Source: CAZUTK01 sp964623265
GTDB lineage: Bacteria > Electryoneota > B3-LCP
NCBI GenBank assembly: GCA_964623265.1
Contig: CAZUTK010000057.1
Span: 1-18,297 of the forward strand
Reading direction: 5' to 3'
DNA length: 18,297 nucleotides
Part shown: piece after piece, positions 1 through 7,821 of the stretch
How the letters are laid out: each line of letters begins with the position of its first letter
Numbering within the stretch: the stretch's first letter is position 1
Made by a program: the position numbers and the translations under genes
Notes under the pieces: model-generated
Databases searched by the model: none
What the model was told of the DNA's origin: nothing
Seen by the model: only the letters and a program-made list of their open reading frames with translations

Positions 1-1
1 G

Positions 2-199
2 CACGGGAATCTGGTCAACGTGACTCCGGAGAAGTCGCCTTCCGTGAAGGAGTTGTACCGCTCCTCATTTCGATATGAGCTCCGGCATTTCGTGGAATGC
101 GTGCGCCATCGCCGGCAGCCGATCTCTTCGGGCCGGGAAGCTCTCGAGATGTTGAAGATCGTGGAAGCGATTTATCGCGCGGCGGGAAGAAAAGGGTAA
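2..199 (+). CDS. C-terminal end of a Gfo/Idh/MocA-family oxidoreductase (partial)
   Basis: The reading frame is open from the left edge and ends at TAA 197-199, leaving 65 residues. The visible end has the pattern typical of the C-terminus of NAD(P)-dependent sugar/inositol dehydrogenases of the Gfo/Idh/MocA family: a segment like FRYELRHFVECVRHRRQP, then a helix with GREALEMLKIVEAIYRAA. In this family that helix carries the usual ending 'G..AL..+.I..A+Y.SA..G'. The Rossmann domain and catalytic Lys lie outside the window, so the substrate cannot be guessed. The stop is followed after a single base by the lnt start, so the two are probably co-transcribed. The family call rests on a short piece and is moderately sure; that it is a real coding end is very likely. 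Confidence 0.65.
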   Translation, partial: HGNLVNVTPEKSPSVKELYRSSFRYELRHFVECVRHRRQPISSGREALEMLKIVEAIYRAAGRKG

Positions 200-200
200 G

Positions 201-1751
201 ATGTTTTGTTCCCGCGCGGACGAAGCGCCTTTGCCGACTTCCCAAACGAAGCGCCTGAGGAATCGTCGAATCCCCTTTCTTGCGGCGGGGATCCTGACGC
301 TGCCGGCGTATCCTCCGCTGCGCTTTTTTTTCTTCGCCTGGTTCGCCTTGGTGCCGCTAATTCTTCAGACTCGCGGATTGAGTTTTTCACAGGCGTTTCG
401 CTCCGGTTGGTGGGGGGGATTGGTATTCAATACGGGTCTGTTATACTGGGTGGCGCTAAACTCGGGGGCGGACGGCATTCTGGCGCCTCTGTCTTTTGTG
501 GGAATGCTGCTCATTTTTCCCTTATATTGGTCGCTTTTCACGGGATTCTGGTCGATAATTTGGCGGAAGTTCGGGGACGGTGGAGCGCTCTTTCTCCCCT
601 TTATCTGGGTGGGATTGGAAGTCGTGAAGAATGCCCCAGAAATCGGCTTCCCGTGGCAGGAGATGGGATTGACGCAAATCTCTTTTCTGCCTGCGGCGCA
701 GATCGCGGAATTCGGAGGCATTCACCTCGTGTCGTTTTGGGTGGTTGCGGTCAATGCGGCAATTTTTCTGATGATCGTCAAACGGCAGAAGTCGGCGATT
801 TTGCTGTTTCTCGCGGTCATTTTGAGCGTCGTGTGGGGAGTTTGGCGGATGGGACACTTGCCGGAGGGGGGGGAAACGATTCGAGTGTTGTTGATTCAGG
901 GGAATGTAGATCCGGAGAGCAAGTGGAAAGAGGAAGCGGATTCGAGCATCATATTATATGAGTCCATGACGAGGGAGGCGATCTCACAGGCACCGACGGA
1001 TCTGGTGCTCTGGCCGGAAACCGCCATCCCCGTGTACCTGGGGCATCAATACTCCGAGCAGAGTCGGCTGCGACGCTTCGCCCGCGAAATCGGGGCGCCG
1101 ATTCTCACCGGAGCCCCCCATTACGAATTCAAATCCGGCGGAGGTCATAATCGCTTCAATTCCGCGTTCTTCTTCCCGGAGGACGGTTCGCCGCCGCAGC
1201 GTTACGATAAAATCCGTCTGGTTCCATTCGGGGAAAGAGTCCCGTTTCAGCGATGGTTTCCGGCTCTCGGGGAACTAAATCTCGGACAAGCCGAGTTTAC
1301 ACCGGGAAAGCAGTACAGCATCTTCACCCTTCGCGAAGGAGTGAAAATTTCCGCGCAAATCTGCTTCGAATCCGTCTTCGGGGCGGAGTGCATCCATTTT
1401 GTGCGCGCGGGGGCGGAAATTCTCTGCAATCTGACCAATGACGGGTGGTATGGGAACAGCTCCGGACCGCATCAGCATGCGGCTCTGACGCGCTTTCGTT
1501 CCATCGAAACCCGACGACCGTTGGTTCGCTGCGCCAACACGGGGATATCCCTGGTCGTGGATCGCCGCGGTCGGGTGACGGATCAAATCCCTTATGGTGT
1601 GAGAGATACTCGAAACGTTGTCGTTCAAAGCGGGGGCAAGGAGTTGACGTTTTATGTGCGACACGGGGAATTCTTGCCGAAGATCATCGCCTTCGCGGGA
1701 GCAGCAATTCTTGGGATCTCTCTGTTGAAACGAAAGACTGCGGCGATATGA
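201..1751 (+). CDS. lnt: Apolipoprotein N-acyltransferase
   Basis: This 516-residue inner-membrane enzyme N-acylates the N-terminal diacylglyceryl-cysteine of lipoproteins, the last step of lipoprotein maturation before sorting to the outer membrane. About the first 220 residues are several hydrophobic membrane segments, followed by a periplasmic carbon-nitrogen hydrolase (nitrilase-like) domain from about 227, and a final membrane helix near 490-510. The catalytic triad of the family is visible: Glu273 in WPETAIP, Lys337 in YDKIRLVPFGERVPF and Cys388 in ISAQICFES. Length matches the E. coli enzyme (512). The start at 201 is one base after the previous stop and has a weak AAAGGG at 191-196. 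The 3' end overlaps the next gene by four bases (ATGA). The BamD-like lipoprotein just downstream would be one of its clients. Very sure. Confidence 0.96.
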   Translation: MFCSRADEAPLPTSQTKRLRNRRIPFLAAGILTLPAYPPLRFFFFAWFALVPLILQTRGLSFSQAFRSGWWGGLVFNTGLLYWVALNSGADGILAPLSFVGMLLIFPLYWSLFTGFWSIIWRKFGDGGALFLPFIWVGLEVVKNAPEIGFPWQEMGLTQISFLPAAQIAEFGGIHLVSFWVVAVNAAIFLMIVKRQKSAILLFLAVILSVVWGVWRMGHLPEGGETIRVLLIQGNVDPESKWKEEADSSIILYESMTREAISQAPTDLVLWPETAIPVYLGHQYSEQSRLRRFAREIGAPILTGAPHYEFKSGGGHNRFNSAFFFPEDGSPPQRYDKIRLVPFGERVPFQRWFPALGELNLGQAEFTPGKQYSIFTLREGVKISAQICFESVFGAECIHFVRAGAEILCNLTNDGWYGNSSGPHQHAALTRFRSIETRRPLVRCANTGISLVVDRRGRVTDQIPYGVRDTRNVVVQSGGKELTFYVRHGEFLPKIIAFAGAAILGISLLKRKTAAI

Positions 1752-2038
1752 TCCGCTGGGTTTGTCTGCTTGCGGCTCTGGTGTTCCGCTTATGTTGGGT
1801 TCCTTCAAATGGGATGGCGGGCGATGGTGCGGATTCTCTTCAAATAGGCGATGGATCGGCGATTGGGGATACTCTGCCGGTGACCTCTGCGATGGATGCG
1901 GAAAATCCGGCGGCAGATTCATTGGGTTTTGCGCAGAGTCAAAGCAAAGGTCTCGTCTGGAATTTGTGGATACCCATTGCGACGGTTCTCGCCGTTGGCG
2001 GCGTGCTCCTGCTGCTGTACACTCAACGCGGGAATTGA
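1748..2038 (+). CDS. Small membrane-anchored protein of unknown function (96 aa)
   Basis: Not recognised. The start ATG at 1748 overlaps the lnt stop in an ATGA, the usual sign of translational coupling. The protein has a hydrophobic N-terminus (MIRWVCLLAALVFRLCW) that reads as a signal peptide or signal anchor, an Asp/Ser/Gly-rich polar stretch of roughly 45 residues (about 22-66), and a C-terminal hydrophobic segment (LWIPIATVLAVGGVLLLLY, about 73-91) with a short basic end. The N-terminal Cys lacks a proper lipobox (it reads FRLC), so it is probably not a lipoprotein. Both ends are hydrophobic, suggesting either a two-pass protein or a processed tail-anchored one with the acidic loop in the periplasm. 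Position between lnt and a BamD-like gene suggests an envelope role, but that is inference. Coding status is supported by the overlap and composition only. Confidence 0.65.
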   Translation: MIRWVCLLAALVFRLCWVPSNGMAGDGADSLQIGDGSAIGDTLPVTSAMDAENPAADSLGFAQSQSKGLVWNLWIPIATVLAVGGVLLLLYTQRGN

Positions 2039-2097
2039 CCGATCCACAATGCCGTCGAGCAACAAGTTCGATCCGATTTTGATCTAATGGAAGGAAT

Positions 2098-3132
2098 ATG
2101 GTTAAGTCTCGGGTTGTGGTGAATCGAATCTTTTTCATGCTGCTGACGACCGCTTTTCTGCTCGGTTGCGGGCGCGCAAGAGTGGACGAAGGATTGACGG
2201 CGGAGGAACAATGGCGGATCGCCCGCGAGCACTTCGACAATGAAAATTATCTGAGCGCGATTGATGTCTTGAACGTTTTCACGCTGAACTATTCCGGTTC
2301 CACCTTGATTGACAGTGCTCAGTATCTTTTAGGTGAATGCCATTTTGCACTGAAAGAATTCATCCTGGCGGAATCGGAATACAATCGGTTGATCCAGAAT
2401 TTCCCGCAGAGTCCGCTGGTGGACGACGCTTACTTGAAGGTTATTCTCTGCAATGCGTATTTATCTCCCGGGTATAAATTGGATCAAAAGTACACTGAGA
2501 AGACTCTGGCAAGCGCGACGGATTTTGCAGAAGATTACCCGAGCACGGATGCCGCGGTGCATTTGAAGACGACTGAATCCGGCTGGGGGACTATTGGTAG
2601 GATCTTCACGTTGGGGCTGTATCATCCTCGACGGAAGAATCTGGAAGAAGCATCCTTGTTCGATACGGAGGTGGTTTTTCCTCATCGGCCGACGAGATTC
2701 GGAGTCTGGCTGTTGAGGGTGGCAACGCTGGGAATTTACAAGCCCTCTCCCGCGCCGGTTATCACTCCGCCGTCGAGTTTGGTAGAAGGGGAATGGGTTG
2801 CCGAGAAAGCTCGAACCGACGCCGCGGAACGGCTGGCGAAAAAGGTGTATAAAGCGGGAGAATTGTACTACCGCCAGGGGAAATTTCCATCCGCGGTGAT
2901 CTATTTCGACCGGGTGACGGAACTTCATCGCGGGACCAGTTGGGCGGAAAAAGCCGCTTGGTTGAAAGGAGAGGCTTGTTTTTCGATGCGCAAGTATGCG
3001 GAAGCCGCGCAGGCTTACGAGCGTTACATCCGCGATTATGGGGGGGAACGCAAGAAGGAAGCGCAGCAGAAGATGGACTTGTGCAAACGATTTATGGAGC
3101 AAACCGCCATGCAACCGACTCACTCCCCATGA
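2098..3132 (+). CDS. BamD/YfiO-like TPR outer-membrane assembly lipoprotein with a large insertion
   Basis: Probable outer-membrane lipoprotein of 344 residues. The N-terminus is a lipoprotein signal with lipobox FLLGC (Cys24). TPR-like helix pairs follow: A.EHFDNENYLSAIDVLN (about 40-60), the next with SAQYLLGECHFALKEF (73-88), then NRLIQNFPQSPLVDDAYLK (96-114) and, after an insertion, AGELYYRQGKFPSAVIYFDRV (253-273) and GEACFSMRKYAEAAQAYERY (291-310). This layout and the NFPQSP and YYRQGKF signatures match BamD, the BAM-complex lipoprotein that helps insert beta-barrel proteins. BamD is normally about 245 residues. Here some 80 residues, with two copies of a TLG(L/I)Y(H/K)P motif, sit between the third and fourth repeats. 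GGAAGGA at 2089-2095 is a strong but close ribosome binding site. The end overlaps nadD by four bases. A general TPR lipoprotein is the alternative. Confidence 0.8.
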   Translation: MVKSRVVVNRIFFMLLTTAFLLGCGRARVDEGLTAEEQWRIAREHFDNENYLSAIDVLNVFTLNYSGSTLIDSAQYLLGECHFALKEFILAESEYNRLIQNFPQSPLVDDAYLKVILCNAYLSPGYKLDQKYTEKTLASATDFAEDYPSTDAAVHLKTTESGWGTIGRIFTLGLYHPRRKNLEEASLFDTEVVFPHRPTRFGVWLLRVATLGIYKPSPAPVITPPSSLVEGEWVAEKARTDAAERLAKKVYKAGELYYRQGKFPSAVIYFDRVTELHRGTSWAEKAAWLKGEACFSMRKYAEAAQAYERYIRDYGGERKKEAQQKMDLCKRFMEQTAMQPTHSP

Positions 3133-3740
3133 GGCATTCGGTTTTCCGCGCGGAAGGTAGAATCGGATTATTCGGAGGCAGCTTCGATCCGCCGCATCGG
3201 GGTCATTTGACTATTGCTAGCCGGGCGGCGGACGATCTGAAACTGGATCAGATCGCATTTATTCCCGCTCTTCACCCGCCGCATAAAGCCGCTCAGAATC
3301 TCACCTCTTTTCTGCTGCGAAGCCGGATGCTCGAGCTGTGTCTTCAGGAAGATCCTCGATTTCGCCTTTGTCTGGTGGAAGCCAATGAACCGCTGTCCGG
3401 AAAGACCGTGGATACGATCAGAAAATTGCGCGAACTGGGTTTCACAGAAGATCGCTGCCACTTAATCTGGTTGATGGGATCGGATTCGCTGCTGGAACTG
3501 GCGACCTGGCATCAACCGGAGGAGCTGATTCAGAGCGTGGAGATCGCCATCCTGCCGCGCCCCGGATTTCCTCCGGAAAAGGCGCCTGAACACTATTTGC
3601 GGAATGTGCGGATCCTACAGATTCCTATGCTGGAAATATCAGCCAGTGCGATCCGGGAGAGGCGCATTTCACTGGCGGACGCCGTTACGCCGCCGGTGGA
3701 AGAATTCATACGGGAGCACAGACTTTATGGCTATGAATGA
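3129..3740 (+). CDS. nadD: Nicotinate-nucleotide adenylyltransferase
   Basis: A 203-residue enzyme that adenylylates nicotinic acid mononucleotide with ATP to deamido-NAD in cytoplasmic NAD synthesis. The nucleotidyltransferase signature GLFGGSFDPPHRGHL (13-27) contains the (H/T)xGH-type ATP site, here HRGH at residues 23-26. Further family features are FIPALHPPHK (44-53), LIWLMGSDSLLELATWHQPEEL (112-133) and the C-terminal ISASAIRER (170-178), corresponding to the I(S/T)ST.IR motif. Length is usual for NadD (about 190-215). The start ATG at 3129 overlaps the preceding stop (ATGA); longer in-frame starts upstream lie inside the previous gene and add no family sequence. Its 3' end overlaps the next gene by 14 bases. 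Very sure. Confidence 0.95.
   Translation: MRHSVFRAEGRIGLFGGSFDPPHRGHLTIASRAADDLKLDQIAFIPALHPPHKAAQNLTSFLLRSRMLELCLQEDPRFRLCLVEANEPLSGKTVDTIRKLRELGFTEDRCHLIWLMGSDSLLELATWHQPEELIQSVEIAILPRPGFPPEKAPEHYLRNVRILQIPMLEISASAIRERRISLADAVTPPVEEFIREHRLYGYE
3712..3716 (+). promoter_or_regulatory. Ribosome binding site deciding the ResB-like start
   Basis: GGGAG ends 10 bases before ATG 3727 and 16 bases before the second in-frame ATG 3733, so the first is the better start. The site lies inside the end of nadD. Confidence 0.45.
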
Positions 3741-5343
3741 GAATCACGACGAAAGAAATGGGCAGAAGCCGGCGGCAAACCGTTCCCTTTTTCTGGAGCT
3801 CTGGCGGCAATTCAGTTCGATGAAGTTTGCGATCATCCTGCTCGTGGTGATCGCCGTGGTCTCGGTGCTGTCGCTGTTTATCGGTGAATTCTATCCGGTA
3901 AAGGCGACCGGACCCGGATGGCAGGAATTCTGGCGACAGCAGTTGGGCTGGAGCAAGCCGCTGTTCAATTTCTTCACGTTTCTCGAATTGCATGATCCGT
4001 ATCGGTCCTGGTGGTATCAAATTCTGCTGTTTTTGCTCTCGCTCTCGTTGTTCGCTTGCATCCTCGAGCGCATTCCCATCGCGCTGCGGGCGATGCAGAT
4101 CGGGCAGCCGCGCAGCGCGGAAGAGATAGATCGCATGAGCCTGGCGATCTCTTTCACCGCATCAGGATCGGAGAGTGAGGTGGAGAAACGACTCCCCGGT
4201 ATTTTCCGCTATCGGAAGGTGAAGAGCGATGGGGAAACGCGTTACGCCGGGTTGCATGGGGCGCTGTCGAATCTGGGTCCTATCCTGGCGCATACCGGTA
4301 TGCTGGGGCTGGTGCTGGGCGGTTTTTTCGCTTCGGTTCTGGGATTCAACACCCGGGTTTCCGGCGTTCCCGGCGACTTGATGACCGATCCAGGTTTTGA
4401 TTTCGCCGTGCGGGTGGACAGTTTCAAAATCGAATATCATCCTCTGGGCGTGGGGCAGTGGGTGTTGGTGGATAACGCATTTCTCGGCAAAATTGTCGGA
4501 AAAGAGAGCGGAGGGAGTTTTCTGGTGGAAACGCAGTCCCATCGCGGACAGAGCACCACTATCAGCGCCGATGCTTCCAGATTGCAGAATCAATTCGATA
4601 TCGAGATGGATCGCGGCAACATCAGCGACTATATTTCAGTTTTAACCGTGATCGAAGGCGATCGGGAGATCTTCACAAAACGCATCGAAGTCAACCACCC
4701 TTTGCGCTATCGGGGATTCCGATTCTACCAGGCTTCCTTTGATCCGAGTCATCCGGTGGTGGAGGCAGAATTCGACAGCGCGCGGGTCGTCGTCACCGCT
4801 GCTTCCGTCGGTTCTGATCCGGATACGATTTATGTGCGCAGCGGGGAGACGCATCCATTGCCGGATGGAACTCAGTTACGCATTGCTCGATTTCTGCCGG
4901 ATTTCAAGCTGGACGGGGGCAAAGCGGCGAGCGCATCCGCTCAGATGCGCAATCCGGCACTGCTGTTTCAAGTCAGCCGAGCGGACAGCGAACTCTATCA
5001 TCAATGGTCGTTCTTGAAGATGGATTTTCCACATACGGCTCAGAATGCAGCCTACACGTTTCAGGCGCTGGATGTCGCGGGCGTGAAGACTTCCATTTCT
5101 TATCCCACGATTCTCGAAGTGAACAAGAATCCCGGAACCTGGGTGATCTGGCTGGGATTTATCCTGGCGACCCTCGGATTGATCTTGTCCTTTTATTTGG
5201 TGCCGCAGCGTTTATGGGTGGCGATCAAGCAGAAGGATGGCGAATGCTGCGAAGTGCATATCGGCGGTATAAGTTCGAAGAACCCCGATCTTTTCAAGAG
5301 TCGGGTGGAACACTGGGCACGGCGTCTCAAAGGTAAAAGATAA
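3727..5343 (+). CDS. resB: ResB/Ccs1-like cytochrome c biogenesis membrane protein
   Basis: A 538-residue protein of the ResB (Ccs1) family, which in system II cytochrome c maturation works with ResC/CcsA to carry haem across the membrane and attach it to CXXCH apocytochromes. Four membrane segments are seen: about 34-54, 97-116, 183-206 and 472-492, with a large extracytoplasmic domain between the third and fourth, the normal ResB topology. His189 in the third segment (GPILAHTGML) is at the position expected of a haem ligand. The family signature EVNHPLRYRGFRFYQASF is at 321-338. The start is set by GGGAG 10 bases upstream; it overlaps nadD by 14 bases. No CcsA/ResC gene or cytochrome c gene is seen in this window, so its partner must be elsewhere. 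Sure of the family, less so of the exact partner system. Confidence 0.88.
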   Translation: MAMNENHDERNGQKPAANRSLFLELWRQFSSMKFAIILLVVIAVVSVLSLFIGEFYPVKATGPGWQEFWRQQLGWSKPLFNFFTFLELHDPYRSWWYQILLFLLSLSLFACILERIPIALRAMQIGQPRSAEEIDRMSLAISFTASGSESEVEKRLPGIFRYRKVKSDGETRYAGLHGALSNLGPILAHTGMLGLVLGGFFASVLGFNTRVSGVPGDLMTDPGFDFAVRVDSFKIEYHPLGVGQWVLVDNAFLGKIVGKESGGSFLVETQSHRGQSTTISADASRLQNQFDIEMDRGNISDYISVLTVIEGDREIFTKRIEVNHPLRYRGFRFYQASFDPSHPVVEAEFDSARVVVTAASVGSDPDTIYVRSGETHPLPDGTQLRIARFLPDFKLDGGKAASASAQMRNPALLFQVSRADSELYHQWSFLKMDFPHTAQNAAYTFQALDVAGVKTSISYPTILEVNKNPGTWVIWLGFILATLGLILSFYLVPQRLWVAIKQKDGECCEVHIGGISSKNPDLFKSRVEHWARRLKGKR

Positions 5344-5375
5344 AAAGGTGAGAAGATCTCCAGAGTGGTGAGGAT

Positions 5376-5383
5376 GAGGAGAG
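5376..5383 (+). promoter_or_regulatory. Ribosome binding site deciding the protease start
   Basis: GAGGAGAG lies 5 bases before ATG 5389. It favours this start over the in-frame GTG 5365 and ATG 5374, and the chosen start also places a normal signal peptide at the very N-terminus. Confidence 0.6.
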
Positions 5384-5388
5384 CGATT

Positions 5389-7821
5389 ATGATCCGCAAA
5401 ATATTCTTCGGTTTTCTTGTGGCGATTGTATCGCTGAATATTGCATCGGCTGTGGATGCAGCGCGCGAAAAGCTGTCGCCTGAGCTGCGGCTTTTGCTGG
5501 ATTTACGGCGGGCTCAAAGCGAAGCTCTGCCGGCATTCATTCAATCAGAAGCCTCCAAACCCGAAATTGACGTTTCGGTTCGATTTGCCCCGCCGTTCTC
5601 TCAATCGGATTGGGAGGGTCGCGGCGTGCGCTTCCGCAAGGTGGAGGGGAAGCCATCCGGGGCGGGATGCATATACGGGGCGAAGATGAGATGGGAAGAG
5701 ATCGAGCGCTGGGCGCAGGATCCGGATATTCTGATGATTTCCAGCGTTTGGAAGCCGCACGTCGTCCCCTGCCTGGATGTTTCCGCGCCGGAAGTGGGCG
5801 CGCCTGCTGCCTGGCAGATGACGACGCCAGGAGGTTTTCCCATTATAGGAACCGGTCAGCTGGTCGCGGATTTCGACACCGGCGTGGATATTTTTCACCC
5901 TCATTTCTTTCGCCTGACCGAACAGCGCTATCAGTGGCTGGATGAGGATTCCAACGGAGTCCTGACGTCCGGCGTGGATGTGGTGGATTTGAACGGCAAC
6001 GGAGTCGGCGAACGGGAGGAGATTCTGCGCTTGCTGGACGGCGAGATCTACGATCCCGCTCTGACTTTCGGGGGCAACGGGATTTCCAATGCGGATGGCG
6101 AATATCAGTGCGACTGGGATTGGCTGTACAACGACGCGGATGACAATGAACAGAGGGACTACGGCGTTTCCGCCGGATTCAACGAAGCGAGTCCGGGCTT
6201 CGGCGAGCTCATCTTTTACTGCGACGACGTCAATCACAATAATGCGCTGGATCCGGGCGAAGAGCTGCTCCTGCTGGGGCAAAGCAAGGTACGGGCGGTG
6301 ATGGATGCGCCGGGTTCGGTCAACCGCCGCGGCACGGATCTGATCCAGGCGAACCCCGATGTCAACGGACACGGCAGCGCCGTCAGCGGGATCCTGGTCG
6401 GCGGAGAGCCGGGGCGGTCGCGCTTTTGCGGGTTCGCTCCGGATGCGGATCTGCTGATGGGTTATTATTTCAGCGGCGTCAGTTTCGATTCGTATCTGCC
6501 CTGGGTGAGGGACGAAGGCTGCAGAGTGCTGCTCTATGAATTCGGAGGCTTCGTCTTCAATCCGCTGGACGGATCCAGCAATGAGGAGATTCTTCTGGAT
6601 TCGATGGCAGCGCAGGGGGTGATGCAGGTGGCGCCGTCCGGAAACCTGAACCGGGGGTACAAGCACTGTCAGCTGCAGATTGCATCCGGCGAGGAGGTTC
6701 CCGTGCATTTCAGCGTCAATACTTTTCAAGGGCAGACGCCGACTTGGGCGGGGATCACCTTTTTATGGCGGGAGCCGTCCGTGGAACTCAGCTTTTCGCT
6801 GGACGATCCGTACGGCTATTCCGTGGATCTGGAGGGAAACGGTTCGACGCAGACCTTCGGATCCTGGTCTGTCTGGTCGGATCTGTGGGTGTCGCCGCGC
6901 AACACTGTGGAATATGATATTTCTATCTGGGGCAACAGCGGCGAACCGCTGCTGGGCGTCTGGCTGTTGACGATCCATCACCCGGGCGGAGTCGAATTCG
7001 AAGTGAACGGCAACATCGCCGATAACGTCACCGCTTGGGAAGGCGGCGCGGAATTTGAGGATTTCCGATCCAACGATAAGACGGTGACCTGGCCTGCGAC
7101 GGCGGATTCGGCGTTTGTCCTGGGATCCTACAGCACGCGGGGCTATGAGCAATACGGCGGCGTGGGAGGCGGCAGCATCCAGATCGGAGGCATCTCCCAG
7201 TTTTCCGGGCGGGGCACCCGCATTGACGGCGTGCACATCCTCTCCTTAGCCGCGCCGGGGAATTATGACGTGTACACGACCCGTTCCGTGTACGGAGCGC
7301 CGTTCACTCACGGCGGCTACCGGCAGTTTTCGGGGACGTCGGCGGCGGGACCGCATGTGGCGGGATCCGCCGTGTTGGTTCTGCAGGCGGATTCGACCTT
7401 GTCGCGCCGCCAAGTGGAGGATCAGCTCGAACAATACGCCTATAAAGACGGCTTCACAGGACCGTCCTACAACGATACCTGGGGGCATGGAAAAATACGC
7501 ATCGCCGATCTGATCTCGTATTTGGGGGTGCCCGGGAGCGGGGTGAAACCGCCGTTGCCGATAAGCCTGTCTCTGACGGCTCACCCGAATCCCTTCAATG
7601 CGGCCGTCTCTCTGGTCGTTGAACTATCGCGGCGTCAGAATGTGGAATTGAATGCCTATGACGTGCTGGGAAGGAAGGCGGCGGCGATTCATAAGGGGGT
7701 GATGAATGCGGGGGAACAGCGGATCACCTGGAGCGCACGGGGAGTTTCTTCCGGTATCTACTGGATTGTGATGAAGACGGATGAGGGACAAGCGGCGCGG
7801 AAAGTGGTGGTGCTGAAGTGA
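5389..7821 (+). CDS. Secreted subtilisin-like (S8) serine protease with EF-hand-like loops and a C-terminal sorting tail
   Basis: An 810-residue secreted peptidase. Residues 1-24 form a signal peptide (MIRKIFFGFLVAIVSLNIASA). A propeptide-like region runs to about 130. The S8 triad is complete: Asp163 in DFDTGVDIFHP, His328 in VNGHGSAVSGI and Ser651 in FSGTSAAGPHVAG; SGN at 417-419 of VAPSGN holds the likely oxyanion Asn. Asp and His are 165 residues apart instead of about 30; the insertion holds acidic loops matching EF-hand spacing at 200-211 and 280-291, which should bind calcium. About 230 residues between the oxyanion loop and Ser form an additional beta-rich region. The last 79 residues (from HPNPFN, 732) are a FlgD/Por-type tail like those used for outer-membrane secretion or surface attachment in FCB bacteria. 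It lies 45 bases after the ResB-like gene. Substrate unknown. Confidence 0.92.
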   Translation: MIRKIFFGFLVAIVSLNIASAVDAAREKLSPELRLLLDLRRAQSEALPAFIQSEASKPEIDVSVRFAPPFSQSDWEGRGVRFRKVEGKPSGAGCIYGAKMRWEEIERWAQDPDILMISSVWKPHVVPCLDVSAPEVGAPAAWQMTTPGGFPIIGTGQLVADFDTGVDIFHPHFFRLTEQRYQWLDEDSNGVLTSGVDVVDLNGNGVGEREEILRLLDGEIYDPALTFGGNGISNADGEYQCDWDWLYNDADDNEQRDYGVSAGFNEASPGFGELIFYCDDVNHNNALDPGEELLLLGQSKVRAVMDAPGSVNRRGTDLIQANPDVNGHGSAVSGILVGGEPGRSRFCGFAPDADLLMGYYFSGVSFDSYLPWVRDEGCRVLLYEFGGFVFNPLDGSSNEEILLDSMAAQGVMQVAPSGNLNRGYKHCQLQIASGEEVPVHFSVNTFQGQTPTWAGITFLWREPSVELSFSLDDPYGYSVDLEGNGSTQTFGSWSVWSDLWVSPRNTVEYDISIWGNSGEPLLGVWLLTIHHPGGVEFEVNGNIADNVTAWEGGAEFEDFRSNDKTVTWPATADSAFVLGSYSTRGYEQYGGVGGGSIQIGGISQFSGRGTRIDGVHILSLAAPGNYDVYTTRSVYGAPFTHGGYRQFSGTSAAGPHVAGSAVLVLQADSTLSRRQVEDQLEQYAYKDGFTGPSYNDTWGHGKIRIADLISYLGVPGSGVKPPLPISLSLTAHPNPFNAAVSLVVELSRRQNVELNAYDVLGRKAAAIHKGVMNAGEQRITWSARGVSSGIYWIVMKTDEGQAARKVVVLK

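Noticed and set aside
324..873. Homopolymer runs in lnt (T8 at 324-331, G7 at 412-418, G8 at 866-873) as possible phase-variation sites
   Set aside because: Equally long G7 runs occur in the BamD-like gene (3040-3046) and twice in the carboxyltransferase (9004-9010, 9096-9102), so they reflect use of GGG codons, and lnt is in an intact frame.
1275..2240. Long minus-strand open frame (321 residues) opposite lnt and the small gene
   Set aside because: It lies antisense to clear coding sequence, has Arg/Ser/Pro-rich composition with no motif or ribosome binding site, and is explained by the GC bias of the real genes.
5545..6729. 394-residue minus-strand open frame opposite the protease gene
   Set aside because: It overlaps the catalytic Asp and His regions of a well-supported gene and consists of low-complexity Arg/Ile/Val text typical of an antisense shadow.
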